A DNA stretch of 35,046 nucleotides from Lentimicrobiaceae bacterium (GTDB lineage: Bacteria; Bacteroidota; Bacteroidia; Bacteroidales; F082), in contig SUWT01000019.1 of assembly GCA_015061335.1 (NCBI GenBank), positions 1 to 35,046 on the forward strand. The letters are read 5' to 3'. Under the pieces are notes generated by a model. The model did not search any database. It was not told the origin of the DNA and was given only the letters and a program-made list of their open reading frames with translations. Positions 16,679 to 25,682 of this stretch are shown here, in pieces. Both the position numbers and the translations under genes were made by a program. The stretch's first letter is position 1. Each line of letters opens with the position of its first letter.

Positions 16679-19600
16679 ATGAAGACTATTATTCGTTTAT
16701 TAATTGTTGCATTTCTATTTTTGAATGTAACTGAGGTAAGAGCCGAGAAATCCAAATTATCTAGTGGAAAATCTCGTGATCTTAAAGGTACGACAGCCGG
16801 TTGTACACCGTCTTCTACTTTCGCTTGGTTGAATATCAACAATGCTAAAGTCCGTGTTAATGCCGGTGGTGACATGTGGTGGGATCTTCCAGGTGGTACA
16901 GGTGCTAAGTATTATATACCTGCAAACGGATCTGCAACATCTTTATACGCTGGTTCACTCTGGATCGCTGGTCTCGACGTTAACCAACAATTAAAATGTG
17001 CTGCTGTTCGTTTCCGTCAAGGACCTAATGGTCAAGGTGGTAACGACTTTTGGACAGGCCCTCTTACTATAGATGGTACAGCTGCTATCGATGCTGCAAC
17101 ATGTATGGAATATGATAAAATGTATGGTATTACCCGTGCTGAAGTAGATGAGTTCTTACTCCACTGCGACCCAGAAACAGGTATCCCTGATCTTAGCGAA
17201 TATCAAATTCCTACTTCAATCTCTGAATGGCCAGCTCACGGTGACGTGTCAAGAGGTATGAGTTACTATCTCGCACCATTCTATGATAATAACAAAGACG
17301 GTCATTATAGACCAGAAGATGGTGACTATCCTTATTATGACATCGACAATGAACTCTGCCATAGCCAAGTCCCAACTATGGACGAAGCATTGGAAGGTTC
17401 AATAAAAGGATCAGTCTTGGCTGACCAAGTTATTAAAGGTGACCAAACTATTTGGTGGGTGTTTAACGATAAGGGTAACTCACATACTGAATCAGGTGGT
17501 TCTGCTATCGGTATGGAAATTAGAGCTCAAGCTTTCGCTTTTGCTACTAATGACGAGATCAATAACATGACTTTCTATAGTTATGAAATTATCAACCGTT
17601 CAACCTATACCTTAACAAATACTTACTTCTCACCATGGACTGACGTTGACCTTGGCTATGCATACGACGACTTCGTAGGTTGTGACGTTTCTCGTGGTCT
17701 CGGTTATGGTTACAATGGTTCTAACGTTGACGGTAGCGGTCAGCCTGAAGCTTATGGTAATAACCCTCCTGCAGTAGGTGTTGACTTCTTCCAAGGTCCT
17801 TATTTGGATCCAGACGGTGTTGACAACCCTAAATATAATCCTGTAACAGGTGAGAACTGCGACGAAAGTATCAATGGTGTGAACTTCGGTAATGGTATTA
17901 TCGATGATGAGCGTTTCGGTATGCGCCGTTTCGTATATCACGTTAATACTAACGACCCTGTTTATGGTGACCCTGATAAGGCAGCTGACTACTATAACCT
18001 TCTTAGAGGTATCTGGAAAAATGGTGAAAAGATGCACTATGGTGGTAACGCTGTTCCAGGTTCTCCAGGTGTTGGTGATGTTGTTTGTGACTTCATGTTC
18101 CCATTCGATTCTGACCCATGTAAATGGGGTACAGGCGGCATGGATCCAGGCTTTAACGGCTATTGGTCTGAAGAAACAGGTGACAACGGTAACCCTAACA
18201 ACCCTGATGACCGTCGTTTCATGCAGTCGGCTGGTCCTTTCACATTGAAACCAGGTGCTGTTAACTACATTACCTTCGGTGTGCCATGGGCTCGTTCTTC
18301 AGCTGGTACAGCATGGGCATCAGTAGAATTGTTACGCCGTGTTGACGATAAATGTCAATCTATGTTCGATAACTGCTTCGACGTTCTCGATGGTCCTGAC
18401 GCACCAGACTTGACATTCCGTGAACTCGATAGACAACTTATCGTCTATATCTCTAACTCACAAAATTCTAATAACTACGGCGAAACTTATACAGAAATAG
18501 ACCCACAAATCAGTGGTCCTCTTGCAACAGACTCAACTCAACGTTGCGACTCTACATATCGTTTCGAAGGTTATTTAGTTTATCAATTGGCTAATGACGA
18601 AGTTAACGTTGACGAACTTAACGATGTTACAAAAGCTCGTTTGGTTTATCAATGCGACGTTAAGAATGATATATCTAGAATCATTAACTATGTATATGAT
18701 GACCAATTACAAGCATCAATCCCTACTTTAATGGTAGAAGGTGAAAACGAAGGTATCAATCATAGTTTCGTTATTACTCAAGATGAGTTTACAACAACAG
18801 GTGACGTTAACTTGATTAACCATAAGACTTATTATTATATGGCAATTTCTTATGCTTATAATAACTATCAAGATTATGTTGTTGACCCTAATAACCCAAT
18901 GGGTCTCTTCGGTCAAAAACTTCCTTATCTTGCAGGTCGTAAGAATATTAAGTTGTACTCAGCAGTTCCTCATAAAGCTACTAACGGTACTATCATTAAT
19001 TCAACATACGGTGATCAACCACAAATCACACGTTGGGTAGGTACTGGTAACGGCGGTCTCCAAGTAGAATTAACACAGGAAACTATTGACGAAATCCTCG
19101 CTAAAGGTCCTGCTAAAGAGGATACAGCATTGTATGGTGATGATATCGTTCAATTCGGACATCCAGATTATCCTGTAGCTTATCACCCAACATATAAAGC
19201 TGGTAATGGTCCTGTTGACATTAAGATTGTTGACCCATTGAATGTTGTAACAACAGACTATGCTATTTGGTTTGAACAATTCCAAACTAAATATTTAACA
19301 ACAGTAACTGGCGACCCTTCAATCGTTGGTGACTCAGCTTCAAAACAAGCTTTCAGATGGGTTCTTAAAGATTTGAATACAAACGAAATGTTCTATTCAG
19401 ATACTACAACAGAATTCCAAAGTGAAAACATCTTCATTGAAAGAGGTATTTCTATTAAGATCCAACAGCCATGGAGAATTGGTCCTATCCAAGTTGGTAT
19501 TCAAGGTGATTCAAACGATGGTACACCAGGTGCAGCATGGGAAATCTTAGCAGCTAATAATGGTGTTATTACATCTTCTGTAACATACGCTGACTCTTCA

Positions 19601-21064
19601 AACAAATGGTTAAGCGGTATCAGAGATAGTGACGCTATTCCATCATCAGCTATTAACTGGATTCGTTCTGGTACTTATGCTGACCAAGTTGATAATGCTA
19701 ATAATGACTACGCAGTGTCATCAGCTACTGGTGGTAATTCTAAACCATATGACCCGACAGAAGATTTCGAAAAGATCGCTGACGGATCATGGGCTCCATT
19801 GTTACTCTCAAATGTATCAGGTAACTCTGGTACTTACGTAGCAGCTCCATTGTATCACATGAACTGTAGAGTTGACTCTATATTCAGAAATATTGGTTCA
19901 ATAGATATCGTATTAACAGCTGATAAGTCAAAATGGTCACGTTGTCCTGTTATCGAAATGTGTATGGATAAGAAATTATCAGAAGGTAACGTACCTGCAT
20001 TCGCTTTGCGTAATGCTCCATCAGTAGATAAGAACGGTGTTCCTTGTGACTCTATCAACATGGAACCAAGTACAAATCCTGAAGATCCTAACTATATCTC
20101 AGCTAAAGGTATGGGTTGGTTCCCAGGTTATGTTATCGATCTTGAAACAGGTGCACGTCTTAACATCTGCTTCGGTGAAGACTCACAATATCCTGAATTG
20201 AATGGTCGCGATATGTTGTTTAACCCACCAGCAGTAAAAGAAATGACCGCATTAAATGATGCTTCATTACAACTTTTGGATCCTGTTATCTTCGATCAAG
20301 TTGATGGAACAGCAGTTTTAGGTGCTAAACACTTCGTATATATCTTCCCTATGATTGATTTAGGCGAATTAGGTTCAGCTGGTAACGTTATCGACTTCAA
20401 GTCACCTGCTTACGATGCTGGTGCATACATCCACAGAACATTAGATCGTATTGGTTCTTCAACATCAGCACAAATGGTATTCTATACCAAGTTATGGTCA
20501 CAACCAGTATGGACAGGTATGCCAATGGCTATCGAAGGTAAAGAATGGTTACCAGAAGGTAATCCTGTAACAATCTCTGTTCGTGTTGCTAAACCTTATA
20601 AGTCAGGATACGCATCACTTCCTCTCGAAGTTGTAACAGATGAGTTATATGATACTATCAATCATGAAGGATATAAACCTTATTATACTTTCTCAACAGA
20701 AGGTTGTGGTCCAACACTTCAAGATCTTGAAAAGGGTAAATCAGACCTTGATCTCATCACTGTTATACCTAACCCATATTATGCATTCTCAAGTTATGAA
20801 AGTAATGCTCTTACCCATAATGTAAAGATTGCTAACCTCCCTGACAAGTGCGTTGTTACAATCTATACTGTTAATGGTACTAAGATCCGTCAATTCAAGA
20901 AGGACTCTAACGTTACATCAATAGATTGGGATTTGACAAACTTCGCTAACACACCTATCGCTAGTGGATTCTATCTTATCCACGTTAAAGATAACGTAAA
21001 TGGCGGTGAAAAGACTGTTAAATTCTATGCTGCAATGCGTCAAGTTGACTTAAATACATTCTAA
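16679..21064 (+). CDS. Large secreted protein with T9SS-type C-terminus, function unknown
   Basis: A 1461-residue exported protein with signal peptide MKTIIRLLIVAFLFLNVTEV. The N-terminal third carries a conserved-looking block: FAWLNINNAKVRVNAGGDMWWD, LYAGSLWIAGLDVNQQLK, DFWTGPLTIDGTA. It also has DNNKDGHYRPEDGDYPYYD, an Asp-rich loop resembling a Ca-binding or dockerin-like site, and GDQTIWWVFNDKGN. From memory such blocks recur in large Bacteroidota proteins of unknown function. The C-terminus (about 1360-1461) is a variant T9SS sorting domain: VIPNPYYAFSSYES, VTIYTVNGTKIRQFKKD, SGFYLIHVKD, then an unusual extra tail ending MRQVDLNTF. It lies between the TonB-receptor-like gene and a PorV/PorQ-family gene, 34 bases from the latter, suggesting one transcript and one surface complex. 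No enzyme motif was found. Confidence 0.82.
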   Translation: MKTIIRLLIVAFLFLNVTEVRAEKSKLSSGKSRDLKGTTAGCTPSSTFAWLNINNAKVRVNAGGDMWWDLPGGTGAKYYIPANGSATSLYAGSLWIAGLDVNQQLKCAAVRFRQGPNGQGGNDFWTGPLTIDGTAAIDAATCMEYDKMYGITRAEVDEFLLHCDPETGIPDLSEYQIPTSISEWPAHGDVSRGMSYYLAPFYDNNKDGHYRPEDGDYPYYDIDNELCHSQVPTMDEALEGSIKGSVLADQVIKGDQTIWWVFNDKGNSHTESGGSAIGMEIRAQAFAFATNDEINNMTFYSYEIINRSTYTLTNTYFSPWTDVDLGYAYDDFVGCDVSRGLGYGYNGSNVDGSGQPEAYGNNPPAVGVDFFQGPYLDPDGVDNPKYNPVTGENCDESINGVNFGNGIIDDERFGMRRFVYHVNTNDPVYGDPDKAADYYNLLRGIWKNGEKMHYGGNAVPGSPGVGDVVCDFMFPFDSDPCKWGTGGMDPGFNGYWSEETGDNGNPNNPDDRRFMQSAGPFTLKPGAVNYITFGVPWARSSAGTAWASVELLRRVDDKCQSMFDNCFDVLDGPDAPDLTFRELDRQLIVYISNSQNSNNYGETYTEIDPQISGPLATDSTQRCDSTYRFEGYLVYQLANDEVNVDELNDVTKARLVYQCDVKNDISRIINYVYDDQLQASIPTLMVEGENEGINHSFVITQDEFTTTGDVNLINHKTYYYMAISYAYNNYQDYVVDPNNPMGLFGQKLPYLAGRKNIKLYSAVPHKATNGTIINSTYGDQPQITRWVGTGNGGLQVELTQETIDEILAKGPAKEDTALYGDDIVQFGHPDYPVAYHPTYKAGNGPVDIKIVDPLNVVTTDYAIWFEQFQTKYLTTVTGDPSIVGDSASKQAFRWVLKDLNTNEMFYSDTTTEFQSENIFIERGISIKIQQPWRIGPIQVGIQGDSNDGTPGAAWEILAANNGVITSSVTYADSSNKWLSGIRDSDAIPSSAINWIRSGTYADQVDNANNDYAVSSATGGNSKPYDPTEDFEKIADGSWAPLLLSNVSGNSGTYVAAPLYHMNCRVDSIFRNIGSIDIVLTADKSKWSRCPVIEMCMDKKLSEGNVPAFALRNAPSVDKNGVPCDSINMEPSTNPEDPNYISAKGMGWFPGYVIDLETGARLNICFGEDSQYPELNGRDMLFNPPAVKEMTALNDASLQLLDPVIFDQVDGTAVLGAKHFVYIFPMIDLGELGSAGNVIDFKSPAYDAGAYIHRTLDRIGSSTSAQMVFYTKLWSQPVWTGMPMAIEGKEWLPEGNPVTISVRVAKPYKSGYASLPLEVVTDELYDTINHEGYKPYYTFSTEGCGPTLQDLEKGKSDLDLITVIPNPYYAFSSYESNALTHNVKIANLPDKCVVTIYTVNGTKIRQFKKDSNVTSIDWDLTNFANTPIASGFYLIHVKDNVNGGEKTVKFYAAMRQVDLNTF

Positions 21065-21098
21065 TTATTATTATGCGAAAAAATAAAAAAGTACGATC

Positions 21099-22163
21099 AT
21101 GAAAAAGTTATTAAAATCTATCGTTATTGTTAGCTTAACAATCTTAGTATTAGGATACAGCAACACAGCTTTCGCAGGTAATAAGGACAGATCCGGTCAA
21201 GCTGGTGCAACTGAATTGTTGATCAACCCATTCGCTGCTTCATCAGGATGGGGCAACGCTGGTATGTCAATGGTTCATGGCGTTGAAGCTATGTGGGGTA
21301 ACGTTGCAGGTATCACAGCAACAAATTCTCTTGATTTGAACTTCTCTTACACAAACTGGTTGAAAGGTTCTGAAATTAATCTTATGTCGTTCGGTTTCTT
21401 AACACGTGTTTCTGAGTCAGTAGTAGCAGGTCTCTATGTTATGTCATTCAGCCCAGGTGAAATCTACAGAACAACAACAGAAAACCCAGATCAGACATTA
21501 GGTACCTTCAAACCATCTTTGATGAATATTAACATTGCTCTTGCAAAATCATTCTCAAACAGTATTCATGCAGGTTTTGTTATTAAGATTATCAGTGAGT
21601 CAATCTCTGATATGGTTGGTACAGGTGTCGCTATCGACGCTGGTATCCAATATGTAACAGGTATCACTGACAACATTCACTTTGGTATCACTTTGAAGAA
21701 CATCGGACCTACCATGAAATTCAGTGGCGACGGTCTTACATTCTCTGCTACACCAGAATCATTCTGGGGTTCAGACCTTACAGTTATTCACCGTGCCGAC
21801 CAATTTGAGTTGCCAACACAATTGAATATCGCTGCAGCTTACGACTTCAACTTCAACGCAGGTTATCGCCTCACAGTCGCTGGTAACTTCACTTCAAACT
21901 CTTTCTCTAAAGACCAATTCACATTAGGTCTCGAAGGTTCTTTGAAAGATTACTTAGTACTCCGTGCTGGTTATTCATACGAAGAAGGTATTTGGGAAGA
22001 TATCGAAAGCGATGAATGTACAAATGTTAATTCAGGATTGTCATTAGGTGCTTCAGTACAAGCTCCTCTTAGCGAAAAAATGAAAGTATCTATCGACTAT
22101 TCATTCCGTGAATCAAAACATTTCAAAGGTACTCACTCAATCGGTGCAAGAATTATTTTCTAA
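21099..22163 (+). CDS. PorV/PorQ-family outer-membrane barrel protein
   Basis: A 354-residue outer-membrane protein with a signal peptide (about 1-26, cleavage near AFA-GNK). The start of the mature protein, GQAGATELLINPFAASSGWG, followed by AGMSMVHGVEAMWGNVAGI, is the hallmark of the PorV/PorQ family; alternating-hydrophobic strands follow and the protein ends in ARIIF. PorV (LptO) is the T9SS shuttle that binds sorting domains at the translocon and carries cargo to the attachment complex. Being encoded directly after a 1461-residue protein with a T9SS-type end suggests a dedicated partner for that cargo. It could instead be a structural barrel without a shuttle role; the canonical porV is not distinguishable from a paralogue without the rest of the genome. 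Confidence 0.8.
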   Translation: MKKLLKSIVIVSLTILVLGYSNTAFAGNKDRSGQAGATELLINPFAASSGWGNAGMSMVHGVEAMWGNVAGITATNSLDLNFSYTNWLKGSEINLMSFGFLTRVSESVVAGLYVMSFSPGEIYRTTTENPDQTLGTFKPSLMNINIALAKSFSNSIHAGFVIKIISESISDMVGTGVAIDAGIQYVTGITDNIHFGITLKNIGPTMKFSGDGLTFSATPESFWGSDLTVIHRADQFELPTQLNIAAAYDFNFNAGYRLTVAGNFTSNSFSKDQFTLGLEGSLKDYLVLRAGYSYEEGIWEDIESDECTNVNSGLSLGASVQAPLSEKMKVSIDYSFRESKHFKGTHSIGARIIF

Positions 22164-22191
22164 ATAATACATAGTATTTAAAAATAATTCG

Positions 22192-22199
22192 TATCTTTG
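22192..22199 (+). promoter_or_regulatory. Promoter of greA
   Basis: TATCTTTG fits TAnnTTTG; transcription would start near 22206, upstream of the hairpin at 22219-22247 and the greA ATG at 22270. Confidence 0.65.
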
Positions 22200-22218
22200 C
22201 ATTCGAATTACGATAACA

Positions 22219-22247
22219 AGATAGACCCTTTTCTTAAGGGTCTATCT
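22219..22247 (+). terminator. Hairpin between the greA promoter and greA
   Basis: AGATAGACCCTT at 22219-22230 pairs perfectly with AAGGGTCTATCT at 22236-22247 (12 base pairs, loop TTCTT), followed by a T-rich TCTTTATT. It can terminate transcripts from the preceding PorV-like gene. Because a promoter box lies upstream of it at 22192-22199, it may also sit in the greA leader and attenuate that gene. Confidence 0.75.
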
Positions 22248-22269
22248 TCTTTATTAAAAAATCGATATT

Positions 22270-22743
22270 ATGGCAGAAATAGAATATTTTACACAGTCAG
22301 GACTCCAAAAATTAAGAGATGAGCTAGATAGACTTATACTCGTTGAACGTCCTAAAGTAGTGCAGGCAATTGCTGAAGCACGTGATAAAGGCGACTTGTC
22401 AGAAAACGCTGAGTACGATGCAGCTAAAGAAGCTCAACAACATCTTGAAATGAAAATTGTGGAACTTCAACAACTTATCATGAGTGCCCGCATTATTGAT
22501 GAAACCAAAATGGATACATCAAAAGCACTTCTCCTTTCAACGGTAAAAATTAAAAACCTTAAGACTAATGCCGTGATGGCTTATACCTTGGTACCAGAAA
22601 AAGAAGCCGACCTTAAAAATCACAAGATTTCTGTTACATCACCAATAGCTAAGGGCTTACTCGGTAAATCAGTAGGTGATCAAGTCGAGATTCAGGTGCC
22701 AGCTGGTAAAGTCATGTTTGAAATAGTAGAAATTACCCGTTAA
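22270..22743 (+). CDS. greA: Transcription elongation factor GreA
   Basis: A 157-residue cytoplasmic factor that enters the secondary channel of RNA polymerase and stimulates cleavage of backtracked transcripts. The N-terminal coiled coil carries the acidic tip GDLSENAEYDAAKEAQ with Asp42 and Glu45, the Mg-coordinating residues equivalent to E. coli Asp41/Glu44. The C-terminal FKBP-like domain has SPIAKGLLGKSVGDQVEIQVPAG. Full family length. A HIT hydrolase gene follows after 11 bases and is probably co-transcribed. A stable hairpin lies in the presumed leader. Confidence 0.96.
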   Translation: MAEIEYFTQSGLQKLRDELDRLILVERPKVVQAIAEARDKGDLSENAEYDAAKEAQQHLEMKIVELQQLIMSARIIDETKMDTSKALLLSTVKIKNLKTNAVMAYTLVPEKEADLKNHKISVTSPIAKGLLGKSVGDQVEIQVPAGKVMFEIVEITR

Positions 22744-22754
22744 ATCTTTTCATT

Positions 22755-23141
22755 ATGGCATCAATATTCACAAGAATCATCAATGGTGAAATACCATGTT
22801 ATAAAATCGCTGAAAACGAAAAATTCTTCGCTTTCCTGGATATTAATCCTCTAATGAAAGGTCATACTTTAGTGATACCAAAAAAAGAAACTGACTATAT
22901 CTTCGATATTGAGGATAACGATTTGGCTGAGATGATGGTTTTCGCTAAACAAATAGCCGTCAGAATTAAAGAGGCTATACCTTGTACTAAAGTCGGCATT
23001 GCTGTCATAGGTCTCGAAGTCCCTCACGCTCACATTCATCTAGTACCAATGCAAAAAGAAGGCGACCTTGATTTTAAACGTGCCAAACTTCAACTCACTG
23101 AAGAGGAATTCTTGGATATTCAAAAGAAAATAGCTTTCTAA
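22755..23141 (+). CDS. HIT-family nucleotide hydrolase
   Basis: A 128-residue cytoplasmic histidine-triad protein. The signature PHAHIHLVPM gives His91, His93 (nucleophile by family) and His95. The N-terminal SIFTRIINGEIPCYKIAEN and GHTLVIPKKE fit the Hint/PKCI subgroup, which hydrolyses nucleoside phosphoramidates and related adenylated compounds. The usual IxNxG region is slightly unusual (KVGIAVIGLEVPHAH). It is 11 bases downstream of greA and followed by a shared terminator, so the two form a short operon. Confidence 0.93.
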   Translation: MASIFTRIINGEIPCYKIAENEKFFAFLDINPLMKGHTLVIPKKETDYIFDIEDNDLAEMMVFAKQIAVRIKEAIPCTKVGIAVIGLEVPHAHIHLVPMQKEGDLDFKRAKLQLTEEEFLDIQKKIAF

Positions 23142-23175
23142 AGCTAGAAAATTGAGTGATAGATAATTAAAAAAT

Positions 23176-23207
23176 AAAAGGCTTCAGACATCCGTCTTTA
23201 GCCTTTT
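23176..23207. terminator. Bidirectional terminator between HIT and DUF5686 genes
   Basis: AAAAGGCTTCAGAC at 23176-23189 pairs with GTCTTTAGCCTTTT at 23194-23207 around ATCC, with two internal mismatches. The A-run on one side and T-run on the other make it work in both directions for the convergent genes. Confidence 0.8.
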
Positions 23208-23212
23208 GTCTT

Positions 23213-25672
23213 TTATAAACTAAATCCCATACTGATCTTAAAGACCACATTATCCCAAACATTATCGTAAGAATAAGCACCGTAACGATAAAATGCTCCT
23301 AAGCCTATCTTGCTTATGCCGGCATGTATAATCTTGTCAATCACGATGCCGCTTTCAAAATATCCCATGCTTAAATCATTATAAATCTGAGAACTGTTTT
23401 CGTCAGCATTTGTTCCCCATGCGATGTTAGTGACTAAAATTACCTCTGGATGGAATTTTTTGAAGTTTAACAAAAGATTTTTAAAATTATGAGATAAATA
23501 TATTACTCCGAATCTATCGCAGATGAATTCATCGGGACGCATGGTGCTGAAACTCTCTGTGCAATATAAGATGTCTAACTTGTTCCAATAGCTTCCTTCA
23601 AGATTGAACAATTCCGTAATCGGAGCAAATCCGTTTATATATCCAGCCTGTGCCGTCAGCGATGTCTCGCCTAAATATTTCGTGGATTTCTTACCTCTAA
23701 ATATAAATTCTATTTTATCGAAGTTATATGGACTGCCGAAAACGTCTTTTAAGTTCTTTTGATATGATAACCAAATCACAGGATTGGCATCGCCTTCTAC
23801 TTTTAATCCCTCGCTTGATTTGATAAACTGCTCACCGAATGCTATGCGTAACTTGAAATCAAGAGTACTTAAACGATATGGCTGGCTGATAGCTGACAGC
23901 TGATAGCTGTTTAAAATCATCTTATCGGCTACTTCAAAGTTCACTGCTCCTTTTAGATGTTTATTAAAATAAGTCGATAAATTAGCCGAGACGGAATTGT
24001 TTAATGACGTAGCATTTATATAAAATCTCTTATAATTTGATGAATTCAACATACTCGCTTTTTCTTTAAATCCATAATTGCCCAATCGCTCGAATTTATG
24101 TGATGCCGAAATGTTAAATTTTAAATCTTTTGAAGGTAGTATGTTAAAAGTTAGATTTCCACCGTAATTTGGCTCTTTTGCCTTGAACCAATAATTGCCG
24201 AAGATGCCAATGGAAAATCTTTTAGAGACACGATTGTTGGTGCTTAATCCTAAACCTAACATATAACCATTGCCGATATTGTAGTTCATTATGCTGTTAA
24301 GGTCTAAATCGATAATACTTATTGGAATCTGACTCGAGATTGCAGATGCAAGTATATTTGAGATGTTGTCGAGGTCTAAGCCGCTCTCCTGAAAAATGGA
24401 ATCAACGAATTGATATGTGGCTTCTAACCTTTCCTTACTTAAAGTGTCGTAACGATAATATTGTATTACATCATCATTGTTTGCGGCATCGTCGTTTATC
24501 GTATAATTAGAGTTGTCGAAAATCTTTTTGTCAATCTCCTTGTTTATCTCAATATCCGTGATGTAACTTTTGCCTATTCCTAACATTGGGACGGAACTTG
24601 TTACTTCTCCGCCAAGAGAAAGAGCGACGTATGCAGTGGTGTCGCTTGTCATTACTGAATCGATTCTACTGTTTTCCCTGTCGAATGTAGCAATAATTGT
24701 ATTGATTTGTTTTGGAAACCAATACTTTCCATCGACTTTCTCATATAGTTGTTGAATCTCTATGTTGAGCATTCCGTCTTTTCTCGCCGGTTTCGCCTTT
24801 ATATTTTGTATCGCCCAATTGTCGGAATTGATGGTTAAGGTTCCTTTTAAGGAATTGAAGTTGGTGTTTCTGTATGGACGGAATGAGATGGTGAAAATAC
24901 TGTCGTTGTTTTCATCTTTGAAGGAAGATTCCAAGACGAAGATATATTTGTTTTTACTTCCCTTACTAATCGGATTGACATATTTCTTCGCATCAATGCT
25001 TATCAAATCGTCGTAAAAACCGATACTTTGAATGTTTTCCAACATATAAACGAATATCGGATTCTTAGAACCTGAGAACTTGTTGGCTATAATTATTTTC
25101 TTACTTTTATTTGGTTTCTTATAATATTGTTCCGAAACTGTTTCAATCGCTAAAATGTCATTGTGTCTTAACGTTTCGCGTATCTCGTCGAATGTAAGTA
25201 TAGACGTATCCATCGTAAATACCATATTGTCATACATTTTATAATGGTACGAGTTCTGGCTTTTGGGATTGTTCGAATCTCTGTATTTTAAAACACTGTC
25301 GATGATGCGGTTCGCAGGGTCGTTGCTGCCATCGATAACGACTTCGGAAAGATTGATAGTCACAGGTTTCAGCTTCACATGAATATCGCTGCCGTCTTCA
25401 ATATTGATGGTCTTTTTATTATAGCCGACAAAAGAGAAGGTAAGAGTGTTAATATCTTTCTTTGTGTTGATGGAAAAGTTGCCGTCGATGTCGGTGGTTG
25501 TCCCTAAAGTGCCGTCTTCGTTGATGACGATGTTCACGAACGCGAGTTTCTCTTTCGTCGCAGCGTCAACGACGGAGCCTTTGATGTTTTGGATTTTTAC
25601 CTCTTCCTGTCCTATGATGTCAAAGGATAAAAATGATAATAATATTATCAATATGAACTTACAATTCATCAT
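23213..25672 (-). CDS. DUF5686/CarboxypepD_reg outer-membrane protein
   Basis: An 819-residue exported protein. A signal peptide (MNCKFILIILLSFLSFDIIG) is followed by a carboxypeptidase-like regulatory domain at about 25-105 (IKGSVVDAATKEKLAFVNI, FSFVGYNKKT). The rest is the DUF5686 region typical of Bacteroidota outer-membrane proteins, with barrel-like strands from about 480 and the C-terminus KISMGFSL. Function in the family is not known. The start at ATG 25672 (or 25669) is preferred over the in-frame TTG at 25678. About residues 588-598 (NSYQLSAISQPY) are encoded by heptamer repeat DNA at 23883-23910, an apparent in-frame insertion in a barrel loop. Immediately upstream lies a second 7-base-periodic repeat that separates it from the MazG-like gene on the same strand. 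Confidence 0.88.
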   Translation of the reverse strand: MMNCKFILIILLSFLSFDIIGQEEVKIQNIKGSVVDAATKEKLAFVNIVINEDGTLGTTTDIDGNFSINTKKDINTLTFSFVGYNKKTINIEDGSDIHVKLKPVTINLSEVVIDGSNDPANRIIDSVLKYRDSNNPKSQNSYHYKMYDNMVFTMDTSILTFDEIRETLRHNDILAIETVSEQYYKKPNKSKKIIIANKFSGSKNPIFVYMLENIQSIGFYDDLISIDAKKYVNPISKGSKNKYIFVLESSFKDENNDSIFTISFRPYRNTNFNSLKGTLTINSDNWAIQNIKAKPARKDGMLNIEIQQLYEKVDGKYWFPKQINTIIATFDRENSRIDSVMTSDTTAYVALSLGGEVTSSVPMLGIGKSYITDIEINKEIDKKIFDNSNYTINDDAANNDDVIQYYRYDTLSKERLEATYQFVDSIFQESGLDLDNISNILASAISSQIPISIIDLDLNSIMNYNIGNGYMLGLGLSTNNRVSKRFSIGIFGNYWFKAKEPNYGGNLTFNILPSKDLKFNISASHKFERLGNYGFKEKASMLNSSNYKRFYINATSLNNSVSANLSTYFNKHLKGAVNFEVADKMILNSYQLSAISQPYRLSTLDFKLRIAFGEQFIKSSEGLKVEGDANPVIWLSYQKNLKDVFGSPYNFDKIEFIFRGKKSTKYLGETSLTAQAGYINGFAPITELFNLEGSYWNKLDILYCTESFSTMRPDEFICDRFGVIYLSHNFKNLLLNFKKFHPEVILVTNIAWGTNADENSSQIYNDLSMGYFESGIVIDKIIHAGISKIGLGAFYRYGAYSYDNVWDNVVFKISMGFSL
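23883..23910. repeat. In-frame heptamer repeat inside the DUF5686 gene
   Basis: Four 7-base units in a row on the plus strand: TGGCTGA, TAGCTGA, CAGCTGA, TAGCTGT. Read on the coding (minus) strand they give the peptide SYQLSAIS without a stop. They match the units at 1020-1047 and 34777-34811. Confidence 0.75.
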
Positions 25673-25682
25673 CTTCAACTTT

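Noticed and set aside
25673-25678. TTG start for the DUF5686 gene
   Set aside because: Two ATG codons follow at 25672 and 25669 directly before the signal peptide and are better starts.
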